64,000 bases of DNA, taken from the NCBI RefSeq assembly GCF_003955735.1, contig NZ_CP034464.1:1674001-1738000 (forward strand). Direction: 5' to 3'. Positions 14,701 to 22,978 of this stretch are shown in pieces (the stretch's first letter is position 1; each line of letters opens with the position of its first letter). Position numbers and translations under genes: made by a program. The notes beneath the pieces were generated by a model. It saw only the letters and a program-made list of their open reading frames with translations, made no database searches and had not been told where the DNA came from. This stretch comes from Undibacterium parvum. Its GTDB lineage: Bacteria > Pseudomonadota > Gammaproteobacteria > Burkholderiales > Burkholderiaceae_D.

Positions 14701-16683
14701 TTATCCCAAAACCTCAAGCCCACAACTCAACAAATACTCAAACGTCCCATCCAAATATTCCGGCAAACGGGTCGCATCTTCTGCATCACCTTGCGGTACA
14801 AAGATCACCATGCCTTGGCGGGCTCTGGTCAGTAGTACGCGGTAGGCGTTTTCTAGGTAGCGCTGTTGTTCTTCTTGCTGTCTGCGCTTCCAGCTGGTGC
14901 CAGTGAATTTCCAGTGTTCAAAATGGCCGTCTTGCTTGCCATCCGTTTTGTGGTGGCGGTAGTCGGCGTCCCAGCCTAACAGGCACCAGTCTAGTTCTAG
15001 GCCTTGGATATCAAATTCGGTGGCGACGTCCTCTAAAAAATGGCAAGAGCGTATGTCGTCCTGCGGATTGAGAAACCAGTCGGCGGCGGATAATCTATTT
15101 TTTACGAAGATGCCTTCAGGTTTCAGACGTACTGCGCCGGATGAGGCGATCATGCCCTTGGTTTCATTGGCGCGTGCTTGCTGCTTGATCCATGCTTTGG
15201 CGGTGGCTAGATTGCGCGTGATTTTGATCGGGAATTTATGTTTGAATCCTTGGTAGCATGCCCGCGCTTTTGTTGGCTGATTGTGGATCAGGTAGTGCAC
15301 CATGTGCGAGAGTTTTTCTGCTCTGAATGATCGCATCGCTGTGGCCAGATGCAGGCTAGCTTGCGGCTTTGCGTGTGCGATAGCGCTGAAATTGACATCG
15401 CGGCCAGCATATTCAATCTGCGTAAGTTTGTTTGAGTAGTGCACATCCCAACCCGCAAACTGCGTTGCCAGCGCATCGACCCAGCCCTGCAGACCGGCCT
15501 CGCCGGTGTTGATCTCTTGCCCGCCGCCGATCAGGGCGACGATCACGCACCAGTCGGCGTGTCTATCCATCACGCTGATTAAAAATTCTGGTTCGGATTG
15601 ATTAAAGTTTTTTTGCCCGCGCTTTTGGTTCATGAATTTGGCGGTATTCTCTAGATCCCAAGCGCGTTGTGCTTCATCAAAAATGACGACACGTTCTGGC
15701 GGCGCTTTGTTTAGATCCTTTAATGATTCATCTCTGAATTTATGAATGTTTTGTATTTTGGCTTCGGCGCTTCTTAGCTGATGCGCTTTGGTGCTGCCGG
15801 GGTCTCGCTGTACGCTATCGCGCGCCAGCGCTTCGGTTAGCACTTCTACCAAGGGGCCATTCCCAGATAAGAATACCGCGTGCTCGTCATCATCCAGATG
15901 GGTGCTAGAGGTGGCAATATTTAAGCCGACCAAAGTTTTACCGGCACCGGGTACACCCGTAACAAAGCAGATAGTCTTGCGCCGATTGATACGTGCGGCG
16001 TGCACGATGTCTTGTATCGCTTGCGATGTCAGATGCAGGTTTTGCGCACCCGCATCGCTGCGAGCGATGTCGGCCACGTTATGATTTGAATATAAGGCCT
16101 GCGCCGCTTCTATGATGGTCGGCGTAGGTTTGTAGGCAGATTGCTGCCAAGCTTGATAGTTGATCGCCTGCGGTGCGGGGATGTGACTCACGCAGTAAGT
16201 AATTAGCGCCAACAAGTTGCCGGCATTGGCGCACAGTGGCGCATACACGCGCTCAAGCTGCGCTGGCAGACAGAATACTTTGGCAGCGGATTCAGTCGCT
16301 AGCAGAAGTGGCACGATGGTTTTGTCGTGGCTACCTTCATGAAAATGATGTAGGTCGATGGCGTAGCCATGCGCTTGCCTTAGATCTTGCGGCGTGGCGT
16401 GTTTGGCTCCAACTTTAAATTCGATCACAAAAATAATGTCGTCAACAATCAAGACCACATCGGCGCGTCTACCCATACGTGGAATTTGCACTTCAAACAA
16501 AATGTGACCAGCATTAAGCGTTTTTAATGCGCTCTGCAGAATATCGATCTGGCTGGCCCACGCACCGGTTTGCAAGTGTTCTAAGTTTTGGGAGTGATGC
16601 TGAGTAATCTGGCCAATGATGGCGTCGGGCGATGCAGTAAGAAAGTCAGCGATGGTCGCTGCGTAGTAGGCGCGCTTTGACAT
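14701..16683 (-). CDS. PD-(D/E)XK nuclease - DUF2075 helicase fusion
   Basis: 660 aa. Residues 1-130 form a restriction-endonuclease-like domain: Glu64, Asp75 in GRRADVV and the E-x-K pair Glu88/Lys90 in FVIEFKVG, a full PD-(D/E)XK signature. Residues about 235-650 are a DUF2075/UvrD-like P-loop helicase: Walker A GVPGAGKT (243-250), Walker B VVIFDEAQ (332-339), a sensor LIGGGQEIN, and motif VI NAYRVLLTRARQGMVIFVP. It starts immediately after the stop of the XRE controller-like gene, so the two form an operon. Nuclease plus helicase plus a restriction-type controller suggests a DNA-targeting defence effector. No methyltransferase is present to protect host DNA, so discrimination must work some other way. 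Function is inferred. Confidence 0.85.
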   Translation of the reverse strand: MSKRAYYAATIADFLTASPDAIIGQITQHHSQNLEHLQTGAWASQIDILQSALKTLNAGHILFEVQIPRMGRRADVVLIVDDIIFVIEFKVGAKHATPQDLRQAHGYAIDLHHFHEGSHDKTIVPLLLATESAAKVFCLPAQLERVYAPLCANAGNLLALITYCVSHIPAPQAINYQAWQQSAYKPTPTIIEAAQALYSNHNVADIARSDAGAQNLHLTSQAIQDIVHAARINRRKTICFVTGVPGAGKTLVGLNIATSSTHLDDDEHAVFLSGNGPLVEVLTEALARDSVQRDPGSTKAHQLRSAEAKIQNIHKFRDESLKDLNKAPPERVVIFDEAQRAWDLENTAKFMNQKRGQKNFNQSEPEFLISVMDRHADWCVIVALIGGGQEINTGEAGLQGWVDALATQFAGWDVHYSNKLTQIEYAGRDVNFSAIAHAKPQASLHLATAMRSFRAEKLSHMVHYLIHNQPTKARACYQGFKHKFPIKITRNLATAKAWIKQQARANETKGMIASSGAVRLKPEGIFVKNRLSAADWFLNPQDDIRSCHFLEDVATEFDIQGLELDWCLLGWDADYRHHKTDGKQDGHFEHWKFTGTSWKRRQQEEQQRYLENAYRVLLTRARQGMVIFVPQGDAEDATRLPEYLDGTFEYLLSCGLEVLG

Positions 16684-16905
16684 TTATTGATCACCAGCAT
16701 TGAACAACTCTGCGGGCGGCACACCAAGCGCCTGGGCAATGCGCAAGATATTGGTCAAGCTCACATTACGCACGCCACGCTCTATGCCACTGATGTAAGT
16801 GCGATCCAATTCGGCAATCAAACCCAATTGTTCTTGACTCAGTCCACGCGCTAGGCGCAGCTTTTTGAGGTGAAGACCAAACTCTTGCAACTGTGGATTA
16901 AGCAT
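16684..16905 (-). CDS. XRE regulator resembling restriction-modification controller (C) proteins
   Basis: 73 aa, a single helix-turn-helix: LKKLRLARGLSQEQLGLIAE, LDRTYISGIERGVRN and SLTNILRIAQALGVPPAELF. The RTYISGIERGxRNxSLxNI stretch is the recognition helix region of C.AhdI/C.Esp1396I-type controllers, and the length fits (about 75-80 aa). ATG 16905 follows AGGG. A perfect inverted repeat that looks like a double C-box lies 42-74 bases upstream. The stop codon directly abuts the nuclease-helicase start codon. Expected role: autoregulated timing switch, first activating and then repressing the operon. Confidence 0.85.
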   Translation of the reverse strand: MLNPQLQEFGLHLKKLRLARGLSQEQLGLIAELDRTYISGIERGVRNVSLTNILRIAQALGVPPAELFNAGDQ

Positions 16906-16946
16906 GCGTTCGCCCTAGTATTTTCGTTGGGCAAAGCATGCGATGG

Positions 16947-16979
16947 TGTGACTTATAGGTCTACGGACTATAAGTCACA
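16947..16979 (-). promoter_or_regulatory. C-box-like operator: perfect 12-bp inverted repeat
   Basis: TGTGACTTATAG (16947-16958), 9-base spacer, CTATAAGTCACA (16968-16979). Each half also contains a GACT-TATA-GGTC / GGAC-TATA-AGTC block, the arrangement of the two dimer sites bound by controller proteins. It lies between the XRE gene start and the first palindrome. Confidence 0.8.
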
Positions 16980-17030
16980 AATTGATTTTTATTTAACGAT
17001 TACACGTTAGCTCGCTACATCCAAAATATC

Positions 17031-17116
17031 ACCCTGCCCTCGCGCATATTCCATGCGCCTTGCCAAGGTATATGTCGGCAAAGCCGCATGGGATATGCGT
17101 GAGCGGGGAGGTGCTG
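17031..17116. repeat. Dispersed palindrome, copy 4 (inverse orientation)
   Basis: Arms CGCATATTCCATGCG and CGCATGGGATATGCG, so the asymmetric T/C position is reversed relative to most copies. Outer arms ACCCTGCCCTCGCG and TGAGCGGGGAGGT. Confidence 0.85.
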
Positions 17117-17218
17117 TTAAAAAACGCACCGGATCGGCATGCGCAATAGCGGCTATCTGCGCGGGCCAGATCATCTGATGCTGGCGCGTTGCGGGATTTT
17201 TCTGGTATTCACAATCGT

Positions 17219-17282
17219 TCGCGCAATCCCCGTGCGGCTTGCAGGCCGATATCGTGCCAGAGGCCGCATAGAGTATGCGCAC
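17219..17282. repeat. Dispersed palindrome, copy 5 (degenerate)
   Basis: Decayed arms GCGCAATCCCCGTGCG and CCGCATAGAGTATGCGC around a GCTTGCAGGCCGATATCGTG centre. It lies just upstream of the S9 peptidase, in the 455-base divergent gap that otherwise shows no gene. Confidence 0.65.
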
Positions 17283-17360
17283 CAATATTTGAAATTAGCC
17301 GATTGTTGGCATTTATTCTAGGTACAATGCCAAGCTTCTTCATCCACCTTGAGCACCGCC

Positions 17361-19379
17361 GTGAAACAAACATCCTTAGCAGTTGGGCGTAAATCGCTTT
17401 TTATTTGCTTACTGAGTGGTCTATTTTTTGCGCCCTTGCTGGCGCGTGCCGCCGAGCCTGCATCGGCACCAGCATCCGCATCGCGCTACAGCATAGAAGA
17501 TTTTTTTCAGAATCCTAAATTCACTAAGGCCACGCTGTCGCCGGATGGCAGTAGCTTGGCTTTATTAATCTCGGATAATCAAGATCGCCTGATGTTGGCG
17601 GTGATGGATCTCGCTACTTTAGTGCCCAAGGTGCTGGTGCATTACAAGGATGCCGACATCCAAAGCTACCACTGGGTGAATAGTAATCGTCTGGTGTATG
17701 ACCTGACCGATAGAAAAATCGGTGTAGGCGATACCCACACCGCGCCCGGCCTGTTTGCCATCAACAAGGATGGTAGCCAGGCGCGCCAATTGGTAGAACG
17801 CTCAACGGCTTTTGTAAGAAGCGCCAGCATCGCTAAAATCCAGCCTTGGAATACCTTTTTTTCCGATGTAAATCATGCTGAAAATTCGGACGAGATCTTT
17901 GTCATCCAGGTGACCAACCCTTATCGCAATGAACGCCATAGCTACAATCTGATACGTCTCAATACCGTGACGGCGCAAGCGACTTCGGTCAACCGGCCTG
18001 GCGAAGTCAATAAATGGCTGATCGATAAACAGGGGGTGCCACGCGTGGCCGTGACTTTTGACAAAAACCTCGAGGCGGTGCATTACAAAGATCCTGTCAG
18101 CGATAGCTGGAACAAGTTAATTGAGTTCGATAGGCATATGGGAGCTGGCTTCACACCCTTGTTTTTGGCCCCGGACGGCACACTGCTGGTGACTGCGCAT
18201 AACGGTCAGGATATTAGATCTGTGTATCGGTATGACATACAGAAAAAGCAGATGGATGCCGCGCCTTTGGTCACTTTGAAGGGCTATGATTTTAGCGGTA
18301 GCGTCATCTTTAATATGCAACAAAACAAGCTGCTCGGTGTGGATTATGAGACTGATGCCGAAGGCACGTTCTGGCTAGATCCGGCCATGCAAAAAATCCA
18401 GCAGAAAATTGATGCGACACTACCGGGCACCGTAAATCGTATTTCTGTGGCCGAAAAAAACACCACTGATGTGGTACTGGTGCAATCATTTTCAGATATT
18501 GATCCTGGCGCCTGGTACCTGTACCACCTCAAGACCGAGACTTTGGACAAGCTAGGCGCGGTGCGCCCCAACATCAAGGCAGCCGACATGGCTTACAAAG
18601 ATGCGGTCAAGTACACGGCCAGAGATGGCCTCAGTATTCCCGCGTATCTGACGCTGCCAAAAGGCAAAAATAAAAATTTGCCTATGGTGGTACTGGTGCA
18701 TGGCGGCCCCTACATGCGTGGCGTGCATTGGCGCTGGGATCACGATGCACAATTCTTGGCGTCACGTGGTTATGCCGTACTGGAACCAGAATTTAGAGGT
18801 AGCACCGGTTATGGCAGCAAGCATTTTAAAGCGGGCTGGAAGCAATGGGGCCTAGCCATGCAAGACGATATCGCCGACGGTACCCGCTGGGCTATCGCGC
18901 AAGGTTATGCCGATCCTAAACGTATCTGTATCGCCGGAGCCAGCTACGGCGGCTATGCGACTTTGATGGGTCTCATCAAAGACCCGGATTTGTATAAATG
19001 CGGTATCAACTGGGTAGGCGTTACCGACATCAATCTGATGTATGACGTAGTCTGGAGCGACATGGGCGAACAATGGGAAAAATACGGGATGCCGGTGTTG
19101 GTGGCTGACCAGAAAAAAGATGCGGCACAGATCAAGGCCACCTCGCCTTTATTGCTGGCAGAGCGCATCAAGCAGCCGCTGTTATTAGCCTACGGCGGCT
19201 CTGACCTCCGCGTGCCCATCGTACACGGAAATAAATTTTACTCGGCCGTCAAGAACAGCAACCCCAAAGTGGAATGGATAGAGTACACAGAAGAAGGCCA
19301 TGGCTGGCATCTATTAAAAAACAATGTCGATTTCTGGAGCCGGGTAGAGAAATTTTTGGATCAGAATATCGGGCATTGA
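17361..19379 (+). CDS. S9-family prolyl-oligopeptidase-like peptidase, exported
   Basis: About 672 aa from GTG 17361 (a TTG at 17349 is the alternative). The signal peptide ends LLARAAEP. Residues 30-400 form a beta-propeller that restricts access to the active site; the C-terminal alpha/beta-hydrolase carries the catalytic Ser in GASYGGYA, the Asp in GGSDLRVPI and the His in EEGHGWH. GGPYMRGVHWRWD and YGSKHFKAGW are typical of the dipeptidyl-aminopeptidase/acylaminoacyl-peptidase group. It probably trims oligopeptides in the periplasm or outside. Monocistronic. Confidence 0.88.
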   Translation: MKQTSLAVGRKSLFICLLSGLFFAPLLARAAEPASAPASASRYSIEDFFQNPKFTKATLSPDGSSLALLISDNQDRLMLAVMDLATLVPKVLVHYKDADIQSYHWVNSNRLVYDLTDRKIGVGDTHTAPGLFAINKDGSQARQLVERSTAFVRSASIAKIQPWNTFFSDVNHAENSDEIFVIQVTNPYRNERHSYNLIRLNTVTAQATSVNRPGEVNKWLIDKQGVPRVAVTFDKNLEAVHYKDPVSDSWNKLIEFDRHMGAGFTPLFLAPDGTLLVTAHNGQDIRSVYRYDIQKKQMDAAPLVTLKGYDFSGSVIFNMQQNKLLGVDYETDAEGTFWLDPAMQKIQQKIDATLPGTVNRISVAEKNTTDVVLVQSFSDIDPGAWYLYHLKTETLDKLGAVRPNIKAADMAYKDAVKYTARDGLSIPAYLTLPKGKNKNLPMVVLVHGGPYMRGVHWRWDHDAQFLASRGYAVLEPEFRGSTGYGSKHFKAGWKQWGLAMQDDIADGTRWAIAQGYADPKRICIAGASYGGYATLMGLIKDPDLYKCGINWVGVTDINLMYDVVWSDMGEQWEKYGMPVLVADQKKDAAQIKATSPLLLAERIKQPLLLAYGGSDLRVPIVHGNKFYSAVKNSNPKVEWIEYTEEGHGWHLLKNNVDFWSRVEKFLDQNIGH

Positions 19380-19412
19380 GGTGACACCTTGTGCTAGCTA
19401 GCGTGGCTACGG

Positions 19413-19584
19413 GTTACTGTTCAGCTCGCTCTACAAAGCCCTTCTCCTGCTTGCGGGTTGGGATGAGGATGGTTCAGATACAGAAATGCGTATTTGTCTG
19501 GCGCTTCAAGTATTGTTTCTATTGACCTGATGCCTTACTCAATCACCCTCATCCCCTACCCTTCTCCCGCTAGCGGGAGAAGGG
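19413..19584. repeat. Remnant of the GTTACTGTTCAGC element plus a perfect 26-bp palindrome
   Basis: From 19413 the sequence GTTACTGTTCAGCTCGCT...AAAGCCCTTCTCC follows the reverse complement of the 7878 element for about 50 bases and then diverges. Further on, 19559-19584 is a perfect palindrome CCCTTCTCCCGCT/AGCGGGAGAAGGG. It lies between the convergent S9 peptidase and speD genes. Confidence 0.65.
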
Positions 19585-19666
19585 AGATCAATCATCGCAT
19601 CGCGAGGATGACGTTAATTGATATCTGCGCTTACCAACTATTCACAAAAAAAATTTAAAACGGGCA

Positions 19667-19741
19667 TGCCAGACGCGCATATCCGGTGCGGGCTGCAGAC
19701 CGGGCAGGCCGGAGAGGCGCATGGAATATGCGCGCTGGGCT
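19667..19741. repeat. Dispersed palindrome, copy 6
   Basis: Arms CGCATATCCGGTGCG and CGCATGGAATATGCG around GGCTGCAGACCGGGCAGGCC, directly after the end of speD on the convergent side. Confidence 0.85.
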
Positions 19742-19749
19742 AGTGCTGT

Positions 19750-20133
19750 TTACATTTTGCTCTGGCCACGCTGTATGCGGTTTAGCTCGCAGTGAGTCGC
19801 TGCTAAGCTCTGTTTGATGTATTGTAGCGCCAGTTCGGCTTGCGCTTGACCGCAGATGAAAATATCCAGCGCGGCATAGCCGTGTTCTGGCCAGGTGTGT
19901 ATCGTGATATGCGATTCGGCCAGCAAGACCACGCCGGTGATGCCTTGCCCGGCATCGAAGCTATGGAAGTGGCTAAACAGAATATGGGCACCGGCCGCTT
20001 CGGCAGCGGCGCGTAGCAAGGCCTCCATGCTGCTGGCATCGCGCAGTTTCTCAGCTGCGACGCCGTATAGATCGGCGATTAAATGCCGACCGCAAGGCAG
20101 ATAGCTAGCCACAGTTGCAGACATGGGTATCAT
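19750..20133 (-). CDS. speD: S-adenosylmethionine decarboxylase proenzyme
   Basis: 127 aa, the size of the short bacterial/archaeal class 1b enzyme. The self-cleavage site is in AESHITIHTWPEHGYAALDIF, where the chain cuts between Glu and Ser and the Ser becomes the pyruvoyl cofactor. FSHFHSFDAGQGITGVVLL precedes it. I choose ATG 20133 because it overlaps the upstream stop as ATGA, a translational-coupling arrangement. The product, decarboxylated SAM, is the aminopropyl donor for spermidine synthase; a membrane-fused synthase-like gene is in the divergent operon. As the last gene of the DUF350/SPFH/DUF4178 operon it probably serves that membrane system rather than bulk polyamine supply. Confidence 0.92.
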   Translation of the reverse strand: MIPMSATVASYLPCGRHLIADLYGVAAEKLRDASSMEALLRAAAEAAGAHILFSHFHSFDAGQGITGVVLLAESHITIHTWPEHGYAALDIFICGQAQAELALQYIKQSLAATHCELNRIQRGQSKM

Positions 20134-20309
20134 TTGTGGCCACCGCCACCACCGCTGCCGCTACCCCAAGAGCCGCCACTAGTGCCAGAATTAGAGCTCC
20201 AGCTACTACCACTGCCGGCGTTGCGGCTGGAGAACAGCAGCCGGCCCCAGCTCACGCTCGATGAGAGCACCGTCACCAGCATTGCGTAGATAAAAAATTT
20301 ATTCTTCAT
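20130..20309 (-). CDS. 59-aa secreted glycine/serine-rich protein
   Basis: A short gene whose ATG (20309) lies 5 bases after the DUF4178 stop and whose TGA overlaps the speD ATG. The start MKNKFFIYAMLVTVLSSSVS is a signal peptide or membrane anchor; the rest is low-complexity (RNAGSGSSWSSNSGTSGGSW...) ending GGGGGHK. Tight packing on both sides argues that it is translated. Similar Gly/Ser-rich tails are common on small envelope proteins of such operons. The function is unknown; it could be a substrate for modification by the polyamine enzymes next to it. Confidence 0.65.
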   Translation of the reverse strand: MKNKFFIYAMLVTVLSSSVSWGRLLFSSRNAGSGSSWSSNSGTSGGSWGSGSGGGGGHK

Positions 20310-20314
20310 ATCTA

Positions 20315-21805
20315 TTATTCGTCCTCGCCCTTACCGGCTGGCCCCATCAATTTGGCGGGGTAATAAATCGCCGCGACCGCCAGCCCGACCACCCACCAGT
20401 TGGCATCAAAACTAGCTAATAAAGGGATTAAGTTAATCGCCAAAATCGCAAAAATAAACTTACGACTTAGGCTGGCGATGGCTGCTTCATCGCTGTCAGC
20501 GCCAGCCGCTTTATCGGCCTTGATAGTATCGCCAAACCAGGCGCGGATCTGATCGGCCGCCACCGGGGTGGATAATGACCAGGTGATTTCATCTGCGCTG
20601 ATTTCGGCGGCCAGCTTATTTCTACCACTTTCAAATTCAGTGACATTGATGCTGCCGCCGACCGCCACCCGCCAATTGAAGGCACCGGCAGCGAAGATCA
20701 CTTTGGCGCGGTAGTCATAGAGTTTTTTATAGCTCTTATCGCCCAGAGTAGCGTTCTCGCCGTGATACCAGAGCGGCCAGTCGGCCAGCACTTGTGCCCT
20801 GGCCCAGCCTTCATTGGTTTCTATCAGCCACAAGAAGCCAGCGCGGGTACTGTACAACAGGTATTCGGTCCAGACGGTGTTCTCATCGTCTTTGCGTTTC
20901 ATCAGGCCTATGATCTGGTAGTTGTTGGCGCTAATCGTCGCCTTGGCACCGAGTTCTAGCGTGGTATTTAGCTTACTCATGCGATCGGCGCTGGCCAGCA
21001 CTTGTGCTACCGTGCCGCTGGTGTCTAGCTGCGAGTGGCAGCGCGAACAAATTACATTGGCAGTGAGACCGGGTAGATAATCCATATTGCTGCCGCAGGC
21101 GGGGCAATTGAGACTAGTAATCTTGCCGCGAAATTTTCCGGCCGAGGCTTTAATCGCATCTTCATCGCGCAATAACTGAAATTTTAATTCGCCCAGCGTG
21201 ACCGCTTTGCCGATATACAGCGCGGCTTGGTTTTGCTTACTGTTGTCGCTAGCTTGGTCTACATCCGAATAGTCCAGGGTCAAAAACTGACTGCCATGAC
21301 GGAAGTCTGCCAGCCTGGCCTGCCAACCCGGCCCGACTTTAAACGGCAACTCGCCCTGCCCGCCTATGCAATCGGCGATCCGCACTTCAGCGGCCAGATA
21401 CGGCAAGCCAGCGATCTCGTAAGTTTGCGCGACCACGATGTCGGCGAAGGCAGGCAGATTGCTGTTGCCGGTTTTTTCAGTGGTGAGCGTGAACTGGCCG
21501 GAAGAGTCGCCCAACCAGGCGGCTGTGCCATCTTCAAACAGCAGATACCACTCGTTCCACATGCCAGCAGAATAGCGCAGCTGGATACGACCGATGACAT
21601 CAAAGGCACGTCCGCCAAACACGCCGGAACTACCTAGCTGCAGCGGCGAGTAATCTTCCAGCACAGCCGACATCTTGCCGAAATCCTTGACGGTATCGGC
21701 ATCTTTTAAGACCGTGGTTTTGCAATACTCGCAGACCGCCATGACGGAGGCGTGCGAACGGAAAACGACTGCTGCACCACAGCCGGGACAAGAAACAGTT
21801 TGCAT
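20315..21805 (-). CDS. DUF4178 protein with two zinc ribbons and C-terminal membrane helices
   Basis: 496 aa. N-terminal zinc ribbon CPGCGAAVVFRSHASVMAVCEYC, first DUF4178 domain (residues about 50-200, ending in GELKFQLLRDEDA), second zinc ribbon CPACGSNMD...VICSRCHSQLD near 235-265, second DUF4178 domain (YQIIGLMKRKDDENTVWTEY to LSTPVAADQIRAWFG) and two hydrophobic helices near the C-terminus. DUF4178 is a beta-rich domain found with SpeD, DUF350 and SPFH genes. Twelve bases separate it from the SPFH gene. It is a likely cytoplasmic-face membrane scaffold; no enzymatic motif is visible. Confidence 0.87.
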   Translation of the reverse strand: MQTVSCPGCGAAVVFRSHASVMAVCEYCKTTVLKDADTVKDFGKMSAVLEDYSPLQLGSSGVFGGRAFDVIGRIQLRYSAGMWNEWYLLFEDGTAAWLGDSSGQFTLTTEKTGNSNLPAFADIVVAQTYEIAGLPYLAAEVRIADCIGGQGELPFKVGPGWQARLADFRHGSQFLTLDYSDVDQASDNSKQNQAALYIGKAVTLGELKFQLLRDEDAIKASAGKFRGKITSLNCPACGSNMDYLPGLTANVICSRCHSQLDTSGTVAQVLASADRMSKLNTTLELGAKATISANNYQIIGLMKRKDDENTVWTEYLLYSTRAGFLWLIETNEGWARAQVLADWPLWYHGENATLGDKSYKKLYDYRAKVIFAAGAFNWRVAVGGSINVTEFESGRNKLAAEISADEITWSLSTPVAADQIRAWFGDTIKADKAAGADSDEAAIASLSRKFIFAILAINLIPLLASFDANWWVVGLAVAAIYYPAKLMGPAGKGEDE

Positions 21806-21817
21806 GGATGGTGCGAT

Positions 21818-22897
21818 CTAGCCTATCAATTTTTTGAGCATTTCGGCTTTGGCGCTATCGTAGTCGGCGGCGGTAATCAAACCTTTGTCGAGTAAACCCT
21901 TGAGCTTGCCCAGACGCGCCTCTATGTCTTGCTCTGCTGGCGCCGGGGTGGCGGCCGTTGCCACCAGCGCTGCCGCGGCCAAAGGTGCAGCAGCGGCAGC
22001 AGCAGCAGCAGGCTGAGCATGCATCGCGTCCTGCAAGCCTTGCGTCATGACCTGGCCAAAACCTACGCCAGCCGATAAACCTGCACCGAGACCGGCCAGG
22101 CCGCCTTCGTTCTGCGCCGCCAGTGGAATTGAGCTTGCCACCTGAAACTTGGTAAAGCCGGCCATCTTGTCGGTCCCCAAACCACCCTTCATGCCCGCCG
22201 AGATACGCTCATCCAAGGCCGCTTGCAGCTCTTCCGGCAAGCTGACGCTGGCGACATTAAATTCATCCAGACCCAGACCGTATTTATCGAAGGCGGTTGC
22301 CAGCTCGCCCTTGATCTGCTGCGCCATCAAGGTTTGGTTGGCCGCCATATCAAGGAAGGACACATTGGCACCGCCCAAAGAATTGGCCATGGTGGCGAGC
22401 GTGATGCCGCGCAACTGATCTTCGACTTCGTCGCGCGTGTAGACATCGCGGGTGCCGCTAATTTCGGTAAAGAACCTTTTTGCATCGGTGACGCGATACG
22501 AATACATGCCGAAAGCGCGCACTCTGATCATGTCGAAATCTTTGTCGCGTATCGTGACCGGCTGCACCGTGCCCCACTTGCGCCCGGTCTGAATGCGCGT
22601 GCTGAAAAAATACACATCTGATTTGAACGGCGAATCAAACAGCTTGTCCCAATTTTTAAGATTGGTCAGCACCGGCAGAGTATTGGTGCTGAGCTTGTGA
22701 TTGCCTGGGCCAAAGACGTCTGCCACTACGCCTTCGTTGACGAAAATCGCTACTTGCGATTCGCGCACGGTCAACATGCCGCCGTTTTGTATCTCAAAAT
22801 CTTGCATAGGAAAACGCCATGCCAGTACGCCTTCTGTGTCTTCATTCCATTGCAGTACGTCGACAAACTGCTTCTTGATAAATGAACCGATACTCAT
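21818..22897 (-). CDS. SPFH-domain membrane scaffold with SHOCT tail (YdjI-like)
   Basis: 359 aa. The SPFH/virion-core-like domain covers residues 1-230 (WRFPMQDFEIQNGGMLTVRE, YFFSTRIQTGRKWGT, LGLDEFNVASVSLPEELQAAL). A flexible Gly- then Ala-rich linker (GLAGLGAGLSAGVGFG; a run of Ala around 300) leads to a SHOCT domain at the end (EARLGKLKGLLDKGLITAAD). SPFH proteins oligomerise on membranes and organise microdomains; the SHOCT helix pair is an oligomerisation adaptor. It sits between DUF350 and DUF4178 and should recruit the other products to the membrane. Confidence 0.88.
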   Translation of the reverse strand: MSIGSFIKKQFVDVLQWNEDTEGVLAWRFPMQDFEIQNGGMLTVRESQVAIFVNEGVVADVFGPGNHKLSTNTLPVLTNLKNWDKLFDSPFKSDVYFFSTRIQTGRKWGTVQPVTIRDKDFDMIRVRAFGMYSYRVTDAKRFFTEISGTRDVYTRDEVEDQLRGITLATMANSLGGANVSFLDMAANQTLMAQQIKGELATAFDKYGLGLDEFNVASVSLPEELQAALDERISAGMKGGLGTDKMAGFTKFQVASSIPLAAQNEGGLAGLGAGLSAGVGFGQVMTQGLQDAMHAQPAAAAAAAAPLAAAALVATAATPAPAEQDIEARLGKLKGLLDKGLITAADYDSAKAEMLKKLIG

Positions 22898-22978
22898 GAT
22901 GGTCTCCGGAGATAGTGGTGGGATGTTCGGTAAAAAATACGCTGAATAAATACGCTAAAAATAGCTGTAAATATTTGC

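Noticed and set aside
14701..16905. Classical type II restriction-modification system
   Set aside because: Controller and nuclease are there, but no methyltransferase motif was seen in any frame nearby and the nuclease is fused to a helicase.
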